Origin: an uncultured Lachnospiraceae bacterium
GTDB lineage: Bacteria > Bacillota_A > Clostridia > Lachnospirales > Lachnospiraceae
DNA length: 8,647 nt
Reading direction: 5' to 3'
Assembly (NCBI GenBank): GCA_946410365.1
Contig: CAMKAA010000025.1
Span: forward strand, 1 to 8,647
The number at the start of each line of letters is the position of its first letter. Positions within the stretch are counted from its first letter, which is position 1. The position numbers and the translations under genes were made by a program. Below are positions 1 through 6,123 of the stretch, piece after piece. Under the pieces are notes generated by a model. The model worked only from the letters and a program-made list of their open reading frames with translations. It had not been told where the DNA came from and ran no database searches.

Positions 1-438
1 ATCGCGCCGCTGATCATAAAATACGCTCCCCGCTACGGTGTCAAAGTATACAGCCCCATCATCGCGCAGGCGATCCTGGAGAGCGCGTCCGGCGAATCGA
101 GCCTTGGCAAAAAATACAACAACTTCTTCGGTCTCAAGTGCGGCACTCTTTGGACCGGAAAGAGCGTAAACCTCCTCACCGGAGAGGAATATACACCCGG
201 ACATTACACAACGATCTCCGCGAACTTCCGTGTCTTTGACACGATGGAGGAAGGCGTAAAGGGATACTTCGAGTTCCTGTTCAAAAACAGGACCCGCTAC
301 AACAACCTGATCGGTGAGACAGATCCCTACGAGTACCTTGTAAAGATCAAGGAAGACGGCTACGCGACTTCCAGCAGTTATGTCCAGAACGTCTACAACG
401 TGATCCTGCGCTACGACCTGACCAGATTTGACCCGTGA
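1..438 (+). CDS. Glucosaminidase (GH73-type) domain protein, C-terminal part only
   Basis: The frame is open from base 1 and ends at TGA 436-438, giving 145 codons without a start, so the gene begins upstream of the window. The translation aligns almost end to end with the catalytic domain of the next gene: YSPIIAQAILES, then an NNFFGLKCGTLW stretch, then MEEGVKGYFEF. The family (Pfam Glucosaminidase, as in AcmA and FlgJ-type enzymes) cleaves the glycan strands of peptidoglycan outside the cell. The probable catalytic Glu is in the ILES motif near codon 27. Where the neighbour reads ESGWGES this copy reads ESASGES; small residues at this site also occur in other family members, so I do not read it as inactivation. 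Any signal peptide or wall-binding repeats would lie upstream and cannot be seen. The frame runs to the domain's natural end only 16 bases before the next gene, so the two are probably cotranscribed. Confidence 0.9.
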   Translation: MAPLIIKYAPRYGVKVYSPIIAQAILESASGESSLGKKYNNFFGLKCGTLWTGKSVNLLTGEEYTPGHYTTISANFRVFDTMEEGVKGYFEFLFKNRTRYNNLIGETDPYEYLVKIKEDGYATSSSYVQNVYNVILRYDLTRFDP

Positions 439-443
439 TTTAT

Positions 444-449
444 AAGGAG
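444..449 (+). promoter_or_regulatory. Ribosome binding site deciding the start of the second glucosaminidase
   Basis: AAGGAG lies 5 bases before ATG 455 and 2 bases before TTG 452. Its spacing favours the ATG, making the protein one residue shorter than the longest open frame. Confidence 0.8.
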
Positions 450-454
450 TATTG

Positions 455-1690
455 ATGATTAAGAAATTCTTCACCTGTTTATCGCTCATACTGATGCTCG
501 CGACAGCCGCACCTGTGCTGTCCCCCGCGCTTCCCGCACAGGCCGCTGCAGATATCACTTCGGACGGCTCAGTCAGGACGGGATGGGTCAGTAAGTCCGG
601 GGACTGGTACTATTTTGACAAAAAAGACGGCCAGATGAAAACCGGCTGGATCAAAGACAATAACAAATGGTACTATCTTAATTCCAAGGACGGAAAGATG
701 GTAACAGGCTGGCTGGTCCTTAAGCCCTCCGGGAATAAATACTACCTTCAAAAGGACGGATCCATGATCCAGGGTCCCGCGTGGGCATCGATCGGCAGCG
801 GCAAGTATTTCTTTACCGCAGACGGCGAAGTCTCGAACGCGTGGGAATTAAAAGATGGTAAATGGTACTACTACACCACAGACGGCACAGTCGTCAAGAG
901 CAGGTGGATCCTTTACAAGAACCACTACTACTATCTGGCTTCCGACGGAGTTTGCGCAGTGGGCACAGTTAAGATCGACGGCAAAGAGTACAAGTTCGGC
1001 AAAAACTGTGAACTGCTCGGCACTATCCCCTCTTCCGTTGCATCCGCGGCCAAAGCGCCGCTGACAACCGAAAAGCTTAAGTCCGGCACCGCGTATGTGG
1101 ACACGGATCCGGCAAGCTCCGCTTCTTCAGCAAAGACAAAAACTGCTTCCACTGAAGCCAAAGAGGATGCCTCGAAAGCAGCAGCAACTGCTGCCATCAC
1201 CAAGGTCGTCGGCAAACTCAACGAGACCACGGAATCCAGAAAGCAGTTCGTGATCCAGATCGCTAATTACGTTCGCAAATATGCCCCTCAGTACGGCATA
1301 AAGGTCTACAGCCCCATCATCGCGCAGGCGATCCATGAGAGCGGCTGGGGAGAATCTTCTCTCTCTGCCAAGTACCACAACTACTTTGGCCTCAAGTGCG
1401 GTACTCTTTGGAAAGGCAAGAGCGTCAATCTCTCAACCAAGGAGGAATACTCCGCCGGAACACTGACCACGATCAGGAGCAATTTCCGCGCCTATGACAG
1501 CATGGAAGAAGGCGTCAAGGGATACTTTGAATTCATACAGCTCCAGCGCTATGCCAACCTCAAGGGCGTCACAAGTCCCAGGCAGTACCTGCAGAACATC
1601 AAAAATGACGGATACTGCACAGGCAGCCAGTACGTCGACCACACAATGGCGATCATTAATCTTTATAACCTGACACAATTCGACAATTGA
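455..1690 (+). CDS. Secreted glucosaminidase with N-terminal choline-binding-type wall repeats
   Basis: A 411-residue peptidoglycan hydrolase. I chose ATG 455 because AAGGAG at 444-449 sits 5 bases before it; the TTG three bases upstream would be only 2 bases from that site. Residues 1-30 form a signal peptide (MIKKFF, a hydrophobic core, then a PAQA-type cleavage site). Residues 42-189 hold seven 20-22-residue aromatic repeats of the TGW...WYY...DG type, which in the choline-binding/toxin-repeat family anchor proteins to wall polymers. Residues 190-260 are an Ala/Ser/Thr/Lys-rich linker. Residues 264-411 are the glucosaminidase domain, with the likely catalytic Glu295 in AIHESGWGES and a conserved YFGLKCGTLW segment. 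It is expected to act in wall turnover or daughter-cell separation. The catalytic domain is a paralogue of the truncated gene just upstream. The ligand of the repeats (choline or another polymer) is not determined by sequence. Confidence 0.93.
   Translation: MIKKFFTCLSLILMLATAAPVLSPALPAQAAADITSDGSVRTGWVSKSGDWYYFDKKDGQMKTGWIKDNNKWYYLNSKDGKMVTGWLVLKPSGNKYYLQKDGSMIQGPAWASIGSGKYFFTADGEVSNAWELKDGKWYYYTTDGTVVKSRWILYKNHYYYLASDGVCAVGTVKIDGKEYKFGKNCELLGTIPSSVASAAKAPLTTEKLKSGTAYVDTDPASSASSAKTKTASTEAKEDASKAAATAAITKVVGKLNETTESRKQFVIQIANYVRKYAPQYGIKVYSPIIAQAIHESGWGESSLSAKYHNYFGLKCGTLWKGKSVNLSTKEEYSAGTLTTIRSNFRAYDSMEEGVKGYFEFIQLQRYANLKGVTSPRQYLQNIKNDGYCTGSQYVDHTMAIINLYNLTQFDN
578..1021 (+). repeat. Seven tandem wall-binding repeats inside the glucosaminidase gene
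   Basis: The encoded units run roughly 578-640, 641-703, 704-769, 770-835, 836-898, 899-961 and 962-1021. Each carries a G-W or A-W start, a pair of aromatic residues (WYY, KYY, KYF or HYYY) and a DG turn. This is the pattern of cell-wall/choline-binding repeats (Pfam CW_binding family). The first three are the most regular; the last, GTVKIDGKEYKFG, is degenerate and probably caps the array. Confidence 0.85.
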
Positions 1691-1743
1691 TGCTGCTATG
1701 ATAATGGTATTCCCGATCACCCAGATATTGGAGATTACAGAAG

Positions 1744-2265
1744 TTGGCTAACGATACTGAATTTACCCGGGAAGATATCAAATACATGAAGGCGGCCCTG
1801 AAACAGGCCGAAAAGGCACTCGCCATTGGCGAAGTGCCTATCGGCGCCGTGATCGTGGAAAACGGCCGCATCATCGGGCGCGGCTACAACCGCCGCAACA
1901 CTGACCACACTACCCTGGCCCACGCCGAGATCACCGCGATCCGTAAGGCCAACAAAAAGGTCGGTGACTGGCGGCTGGAGGGCTGCACGCTCTATGTCAC
2001 GCTGGAACCCTGCCAGATGTGCGCAGGCGCGCTTGTCCAGTCCAGGATCGACAGAGTCGTGATCGGAGCCCCCAGCTTCAAATCCGGCTGCGGCGGGACA
2101 CTTCTCAACATCCTGCAAAACAGCGAATTCAACCACCAGGTCGTCGTGGATACCGGCCTGATGCAGGAGGAGTGCACACAGATCCTGCAGCGCTTCTTCA
2201 AGGATCTGCGTATTCGGAACAAAATGCGCAAAAAGGCTGAGGGAGGAAATCCATCTTTTGATTGA
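1744..2265 (+). CDS. tadA: tRNA-specific adenosine deaminase TadA
   Basis: A 173-residue zinc deaminase that converts the wobble adenosine (A34) of tRNA-Arg(ACG) to inosine, allowing CGC/CGA decoding. The zinc and catalytic signature is complete: H60-A-E62 in LAHAEITAIRKAN and C90/C93 in TLEPCQMCAGAL, with Glu62 the expected proton shuttle. The N-terminal YMKAAL...GEVPIGAVIV region and RRNTDHTTLAHAE are typical of TadA rather than free-base or cytidine deaminases, and the length is normal. The start is TTG 1744: the frame has a stop at 1702-1704 and no ATG in between, and GGAG at 1730-1733 lies 10 bases upstream, a rather wide spacing. An internal ATG (codon 15) would cut into the conserved first helix. 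The gene starts 53 bases after the glucosaminidase and its stop codon is shared with the promoter of the SRP RNA. Confidence 0.95.
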   Translation: MANDTEFTREDIKYMKAALKQAEKALAIGEVPIGAVIVENGRIIGRGYNRRNTDHTTLAHAEITAIRKANKKVGDWRLEGCTLYVTLEPCQMCAGALVQSRIDRVVIGAPSFKSGCGGTLLNILQNSEFNHQVVVDTGLMQEECTQILQRFFKDLRIRNKMRKKAEGGNPSFD

Positions 2266-2290
2266 CTTTGCCGGCTGAATCTACTATATT
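2262..2290 (+). promoter_or_regulatory. Promoter of the SRP RNA, overlapping the tadA stop codon
   Basis: TTGACT (2262-2267) and TATATT (2285-2290) are separated by 17 bases, a near-consensus vegetative promoter. The predicted start at about 2297-2300 coincides with the 5' edge of the SRP RNA. The tadA TGA (2263-2265) is part of the -35 box. Confidence 0.75.
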
Positions 2291-2297
2291 TACACAT

Positions 2298-2529
2298 GTG
2301 GGCGCGACAGCGCCCCTTAATTTAGCCGTCCTGCTCTTCGGGGCGGAGCCTTAACAGCTGCCTGCCGCTTGCTGTGATGAAGTTTGGGTCTTACGCAATG
2401 ATTCCCCGTGAACCGTGTCAGATTGGGAACAAAGCAGCACTAAGCGGGCCCTATCATGTGCCGTGAGGGTGCCTGGCGGAGCAGTAAGAGCAGTAACGGG
2501 TTAAGGTTCCGCCGCGAGGAGCATTTTTT
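2298..2529 (+). ncRNA. ffs: Signal recognition particle RNA, large Firmicute type
   Basis: RNA scaffold of the SRP, which with Ffh targets nascent membrane and secreted proteins. The S-domain is clear: GUGAACC near 2408-2414, then GUCAG, a UUG/CAA stem (2423-2425 with 2430-2432) closing a GGAA tetraloop (2426-2429), and AGCAGCAC. Downstream come CATGTGCCG and GGGTGCCTGG blocks as in the Bacillus scRNA. The base of helix 5 pairs 2343-2355 with 2501-2513 (13 pairs, one G-U), and 2332-2340 pairs with 2515-2523 just before T6 (2524-2529), which probably doubles as the terminator. A 5' hairpin GGGCGC-GACA-GCGCCC (2300-2315) fits the Alu domain of the large form. The location after tadA matches Firmicute gene order. 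Ends are estimated from the promoter and the T-run; at about 232 nt it is somewhat shorter than the ~270-nt Bacillus RNA. Confidence 0.92.
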
Positions 2530-2579
2530 ATCGAAGCCGCCAAATGATCGGGGCTGTTTAGAATTCAGAAAGGTTCGAT

Positions 2580-3548
2580 ATGAGTTTAGACAATATTATG
2601 GATATGACAGACTGTACGCTCTGTCCCAGAAGCTGCAGAGCGAACCGCGCCGGAGGCGAAGTGGGCTATTGCAAGGAAGACGCGGAGCTTTATGCTGCCA
2701 GGGCCGCTCTGTATTTTGACGAGGAGCCTGTGATCTCCGGACATCACGGAAGCGGCGCCGTATTCTTCTCCGGATGCAACATGGGCTGCATCTATTGTCA
2801 GAACTATGCCATCGCCAAGGCGATGTCGGGAATGAAGATCGAGCCCGAAAGACTCTCTGAGATCTTTCTGGAGCTGCAGGACCAGAATGCCGAGAACATC
2901 AACCTGGTCACGCCCTCCCACTATCTGTACCTGATCATACCCGCTATAGAAAAAGCGAAACGACAGGGTCTCTCGATCCCTGTCGTCTATAATACCGGCA
3001 CTTACGAGCGTGTAGAGGCTGTCAAGGCTCTTGAGGGCCTTGTGGACATCTGGATGCCCGATTTTAAGTATATCTCTCCCAGGATCTCCCTGGCCTACTC
3101 TCACACACCGGATTACTTCCAGTACGCCTCCAAGGCTCTTGCCGAAATGGTCCGGCAGTGCCCTGAGCCGCTTTTCGCGGACGGTACCTCCTCCATCGAC
3201 GCGGAGGACGACGCTGACGATCCCGTCATGGTCCGCGGCGTAATTGTAAGACACCTTGCCCTTCCGGGCTGCGCCGAGGACTCCAGGGACATTCTGGATT
3301 ATCTTCACTCCACCTATGGGGACAGCATCTTCATCAGCCTGATGAATCAGTATACGCCAATGCCCCAGGTCTACGGCGATCCCAATCTGGGACGCAAGCT
3401 GACGGCAGAGGAATATGATGAGCTCGTGAACTACGCGATCTCCATCGGAATCACTAACGGTTTCATTCAGGACGGTGAGACCGCTTCCCAGAGCTACATT
3501 CCCGCCTTCGACGGGACAGGCCTTTCCGGGCACAGAGACCGCCGCTGA
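2580..3548 (+). CDS. PflX-like (COG1313) radical SAM protein
   Basis: A 322-residue protein of the family related to pyruvate formate-lyase activating enzymes; its substrate is unknown. The radical SAM cluster motif CX3CX2C is C66, C70 and C73 in FFSGCNMGCIYCQN, which binds a 4Fe-4S cluster and S-adenosylmethionine. An N-terminal cysteine set (C12, C15, C19 in CTLCPRSC, and C31 in GYC) is typical of the family and may bind more metal. Other family blocks present are EEPVISGHHGSGAVFF, NINLVTPSHYLY, VDIWMPDFKY and VRHLALPG, followed by LMNQYTP. AGAAAGG at 2567-2573 lies 6 bases before ATG 2580. Residues about 200-216 form an acidic, Ser/Asp/Glu-rich stretch where I recall relatives having a short loop. 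The gene follows the SRP RNA by 50 bases, with no convincing promoter of its own, and converges on the CdaR-like gene. Confidence 0.88.
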   Translation: MSLDNIMDMTDCTLCPRSCRANRAGGEVGYCKEDAELYAARAALYFDEEPVISGHHGSGAVFFSGCNMGCIYCQNYAIAKAMSGMKIEPERLSEIFLELQDQNAENINLVTPSHYLYLIIPAIEKAKRQGLSIPVVYNTGTYERVEAVKALEGLVDIWMPDFKYISPRISLAYSHTPDYFQYASKALAEMVRQCPEPLFADGTSSIDAEDDADDPVMVRGVIVRHLALPGCAEDSRDILDYLHSTYGDSIFISLMNQYTPMPQVYGDPNLGRKLTAEEYDELVNYAISIGITNGFIQDGETASQSYIPAFDGTGLSGHRDRR

Positions 3549-3566
3549 GACCGTCTCAGCGGGCGG
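3539..3566. terminator. Hairpin between convergent genes, probable terminator
   Basis: CCGCTGAGA (3542-3550) pairs perfectly with TCTCAGCGG (3554-3562) around a CCG loop, and three more pairs (3539-3541 with 3564-3566) extend it past a one-base bulge at 3563. It includes the stop codon of the radical SAM gene and ends just before the stop of the convergent regulator. The following plus-strand CTTATTT is a weak T-tract and none is visible on the minus side, so it is a strong hairpin but an imperfect intrinsic terminator. Confidence 0.6.
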
Positions 3567-3567
3567 C

Positions 3568-4656
3568 TTATTTCCTGCGTCTCTCCAGTTCCTTCATGTA
3601 GGCATTTACCATCAGGGCGATCTTGAGGGTCATAGCGTCCTCAAAAGTCCTGATATCAAGCCCGGTACTCTTCTGCAGTTTCTCAATACGGTATACCAGC
3701 GTGTTTCTGTGGACAAAGAGCTGGCGGGCCGTCTCCGACACATTGAGGTTATTCTCGAAGAAAGTGTTGATGGTCGTCAGGATCTCCTGATCAAACTCCG
3801 TCATCTCCTCTGTCTCGAAGATCTCCTGAATGAACATCCTGCACAGACTCGGAGGCAGCTGATAGATAAGGCGCCCGATCCCGAGTTCGTTGTAAGAGAT
3901 CACTCTCTTTCCCGCATAGAAGATCCTGCCTACATCCATGGCCATCCTTGCTTCCTTGTAGGAGCGGGACAGATCCCTGAGTTCCCCGACTATAGTGCCG
4001 TAGGATCCTCGCGCATTGACCATGGCTTCCATATTCAGCATATCCAGTGCCGTCATCGCGGCCTCTTCGATCTCCTTATATCCTTCATTATCATCGAGAG
4101 ACTTTATGAGGATCACACTGTTCTCATCCACTTCTGTCAGATAATCACCGTTCTGTACGGTGAACAGCCCGGAGAGCATTTCCGAGGCGATCTGCTCCGA
4201 TTCAGCATTGATCTCAAAAAGAATGATCGCTCTGCGCACGTTTCCCGCGATATGCAGTTTCTTGGAGCGGTTATGGATATCCACGAGCAAAAGATTGTCC
4301 AGCAGCAGATTCTGGAAGAAATTATTGCGGTCAAATTTCTCCTTATATGCGACGATCAGATTCTCGATCTCACCGGCTGCTATCTTCGCGACCATAAACG
4401 TATGCTCCGCAGTACCCTGCGCTGTCAGCACAAACTGCAGCTCTTCGTCGTCCATCACCTTGAGATAATAACTGTTCCCGATGATCTGGCTGTCCGCTGC
4501 CGACTGGGCAAAGCCTGCTGCCATACTCTTGTCCGGCGTTACAGCGCCCTCTGTCTGGGCCACAACGTTTCCGGTGATATCCTGTACACAGAACTCGATC
4601 CTGGTGATAGTCCGAAGCTGCTCAAGGCATCCTCTTATGATCTGTGATGAAACCAT
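3568..4656 (-). CDS. CdaR/PucR-family transcriptional regulator
   Basis: A 362-residue cytoplasmic regulator. Residues about 293-350 form the C-terminal helix-turn-helix of the PucR/CdaR type, with the hallmarks NLNVSETARQLFVHRNTL, YRIEKLQ and TGLDIRTFEDA. Residues 1-110 resemble the sugar-diacid recognition (CdaR-type) sensor region, and residues about 140-265 the GGDEF-like middle domain of the family, ending in SYKEARMAMDVGR and a YNELGIGRL segment. Start ATG 4656 has AGGAGG at 4663-4668, 6 bases upstream. It is transcribed in the same direction as, and downstream of, the MsmK-type ATPase, but a terminator lies between them. In related genomes such regulators often sit beside sugar ABC ATPase genes, which suggests carbohydrate control; the effector is unknown. 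No clear promoter was found in 4669-4736. Confidence 0.86.
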   Translation of the reverse strand: MVSSQIIRGCLEQLRTITRIEFCVQDITGNVVAQTEGAVTPDKSMAAGFAQSAADSQIIGNSYYLKVMDDEELQFVLTAQGTAEHTFMVAKIAAGEIENLIVAYKEKFDRNNFFQNLLLDNLLLVDIHNRSKKLHIAGNVRRAIILFEINAESEQIASEMLSGLFTVQNGDYLTEVDENSVILIKSLDDNEGYKEIEEAAMTALDMLNMEAMVNARGSYGTIVGELRDLSRSYKEARMAMDVGRIFYAGKRVISYNELGIGRLIYQLPPSLCRMFIQEIFETEEMTEFDQEILTTINTFFENNLNVSETARQLFVHRNTLVYRIEKLQKSTGLDIRTFEDAMTLKIALMVNAYMKELERRRK

Positions 4657-4689
4657 TTATTTCCTCCTGTATGGCTTCCTGACGGGAAT

Positions 4690-4713
4690 CCGCCGGCAGC
4701 CTGTCACCGGCGG
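4690..4713 (-). other. GC-only hairpin in the leader of the regulator gene
   Basis: CCGCCGG (4690-4696) pairs with CCGGCGG (4707-4713) around a 10-base loop. On the minus strand it lies about 20 bases ahead of the regulator's ribosome binding site and has no T-tract, so it would be a leader hairpin. On the plus strand it is followed by GCGTTTT, but no plus-strand gene reads into it. Function unknown. Confidence 0.35.
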
Positions 4714-4731
4714 GCGTTTTCCCTTAAATAC

Positions 4732-4770
4732 AAAACGGGTGCTGCACTGTTTTATATAAGTGCAGCACCC
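4732..4770 (-). terminator. Intrinsic terminator of the MsmK-type ATPase gene
   Basis: A 12-bp perfect stem (4737-4748 with 4759-4770, arm GGGTGCTGCACT) surrounds a 10-base AT-rich loop. On the minus strand it is followed by GTTTTGTATTT. It lies 45 bases past the ATPase stop codon. Confidence 0.75.
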
Positions 4771-4815
4771 TCATGATAACTGATAATCGTGCCCTCAGGC
4801 AATGACAACTATTTA

Positions 4816-5922
4816 TTAGTTGGCAATTGTCAGCTCTGTCTCCTTGTCGAAGATGTGGAGCTTCTTGGTATCAAAGGTGTACTTAACTGTATCGCCGGGG
4901 CGAACCTTTGTTGTGGGCTCAACTCTTGCAGTGATGTTAGCGCTGCCGAGATCGAAGTACAGGAATACTTCCGCGCCGAGAAGCTCGTAAACGTTGACCT
5001 TGGACTCGAACTGATAAGGAGCCTTCTTGTCGCCCTTGACTTCGATGATGTTCTCGGGACGGATACCGAAGATAACCTGCTTGCCGTTGTAGCCGCCGTC
5101 GATGACAGCCTTAGCCTTGTCAGCGGGAAGCTCGATGGACTGTCCCTCGACATCCAGGAATGCCTTGCCGCCTTCTACTCTTGCGGTAGCATCTACGAAG
5201 TTCATCTGAGGGGATCCCATGAATCCTGCTACGAACAGGTTGCAGGGATTGTCATAGAGGTTCTGAGGGGAATCGATCTGCTGAACGATACCGTCCTTCA
5301 TAACGACGATCCTGGAACCAAGGGTCATAGCCTCTGTCTGGTCGTGTGTAACGTAGATGATGGTGGTGCCAAGTCTCTGGTGAAGCTTAGCGATCTCAGT
5401 TCTCATCTGAACACGGAGCTTAGCATCCAGGTTGGAAAGAGGCTCGTCCATGAGGAAGACCTTGGGATTACGAACGATAGCACGTCCCATAGCGACACGC
5501 TGTCTCTGGCCGCCGGAAAGAGCCTTCGGCTTGCGGTCAAGGAGATGGGTCAGGTCAAGGATTCTTGCTGCCTCTTTAACAGCCTTGTCGATCTCATCCT
5601 TCGGAACCTTGCGGAGCTTAAGACCGAATGCCATGTTATCATAAACGGTCATATGAGGATACAGAGCGTAGTTCTGGAATACCATCGCGATATCTCTGTC
5701 CTTGGGCTCAACGTCATTCATGAGCTTGCCGTCGATCCTGAACTCACCGGAAGAGATATCTTCCAGACCTGCGATCATTCTCAGGGTGGTGGACTTTCCG
5801 CATCCGGAAGGGCCTACGAAAATGATGAATTCTTTATCAGCGATTTCCATGTTGAAATTCTGAACAGCCTTGTAGCCGTTGGGATAAACCTTGCATACGT
5901 CCTTTAATGATAAACTTGCCAT
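4816..5922 (-). CDS. MsmK/UgpC/MalK-type sugar ABC transporter ATP-binding protein
   Basis: A 368-residue ATPase subunit that hydrolyses ATP to drive a carbohydrate importer at the inner face of the membrane. Motifs in order: Walker A GPSGCGKST (37-45), Q-loop VFQNYALYPHMTV (Gln83), signature LSGGQRQRVAMGRA (135-148), Walker B VFLMDEPLSNLDAKLR (Asp159, Glu160) and H-loop VTHDQTEAM (His193). A C-terminal TOBE/MalK-like regulatory region follows from about residue 235. ATG 5922 is the start: AGGAG at 5930-5934 lies 7 bases upstream and MASLSLKDVCKVYPNG is the usual N-terminus; the longer open frame to 5979 lacks such support. It stands alone between two terminators, with no permease or binding-protein gene adjacent, which fits a shared ATPase serving several importers, as MsmK does in streptococci. 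Exact sugar specificity cannot be read from the sequence. Confidence 0.94.
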   Translation of the reverse strand: MASLSLKDVCKVYPNGYKAVQNFNMEIADKEFIIFVGPSGCGKSTTLRMIAGLEDISSGEFRIDGKLMNDVEPKDRDIAMVFQNYALYPHMTVYDNMAFGLKLRKVPKDEIDKAVKEAARILDLTHLLDRKPKALSGGQRQRVAMGRAIVRNPKVFLMDEPLSNLDAKLRVQMRTEIAKLHQRLGTTIIYVTHDQTEAMTLGSRIVVMKDGIVQQIDSPQNLYDNPCNLFVAGFMGSPQMNFVDATARVEGGKAFLDVEGQSIELPADKAKAVIDGGYNGKQVIFGIRPENIIEVKGDKKAPYQFESKVNVYELLGAEVFLYFDLGSANITARVEPTTKVRPGDTVKYTFDTKKLHIFDKETELTIAN

Positions 5923-5964
5923 TGTACAACTCCTTTGTGAAATGATTAATGCGAGTTTGCGGTT

Positions 5965-5992
5965 CTTAAACAACTGCAATCAGTATAGTCAA
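5965..5992 (-). promoter_or_regulatory. Possible promoter of the MsmK-type ATPase gene
   Basis: On the minus strand TTGACT (5992-5987) precedes TTTAAG (5970-5965) with a 16-base spacer, about 40 bases before the start codon. The -10 box is weak. An alternative -10, TATACT, overlaps at 5989-5984 but has no good -35. Confidence 0.35.
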
Positions 5993-6060
5993 AAAAGAGC
6001 CGCCACGCCATGCCATTAATACACAAAGATTTTTGAGAGTCTTAGTGATGATTCGTTATC

Positions 6061-6114
6061 AAAAAAGAGGAAAATTCTGTTTTTCGTAAACTTGTACAGA
6101 ATTTTCCTCTTTGT
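6061..6114. terminator. Long, AT-rich hairpin terminator, probably bidirectional
   Basis: A 17-bp perfect stem pairs 6064-6080 with 6096-6112 (arm AAAGAGGAAAATTCTGT) around a 15-base loop. On the minus strand the stem runs into TTTTTTGAT, a proper U-tract that ends the secreted-protein/YesL unit. On the plus strand it is followed by CTTTGTTTG. Confidence 0.8.
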
Positions 6115-6123
6115 TTGTCTGTT

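Noticed and set aside
244..438. The ATG at 244 as the start of a small separate gene
   Set aside because: The frame is open from base 1 and the upstream part encodes the first half of the glucosaminidase domain, so the ATG is an internal Met.
578..1021. Tandem repeats as a CRISPR array or DNA satellite
   Set aside because: The repeats are at protein level, in frame and diverged in DNA; they are wall-binding repeats.
2456..2719. A short plus-strand open frame starting inside the SRP RNA
   Set aside because: It begins in the conserved CATGTG of the RNA and runs into the radical SAM gene in another frame, without a ribosome binding site.
2586..3533. A 315-codon open frame on the minus strand opposite the radical SAM gene
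   Set aside because: The plus-strand protein has cluster-binding cysteines and many family blocks; the antisense translation shows no recognisable domain and mirrors the codon bias of the real gene.
3475..4647. A 390-codon open frame on the plus strand opposite the CdaR-like regulator
   Set aside because: It overlaps the end of the radical SAM gene and lies antisense to a well-supported regulator; no family features are visible.
4789..5907. A 372-codon open frame on the plus strand opposite the ABC ATPase
   Set aside because: The minus strand carries every ABC ATPase motif with a good ribosome binding site. The plus frame has no such site or domain and is a shadow.
5923..5979. An N-terminal extension of the ABC ATPase back to 5979
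   Set aside because: The added residues do not resemble the family's N-terminus, and AGGAG at 5930-5934 is spaced for ATG 5922.
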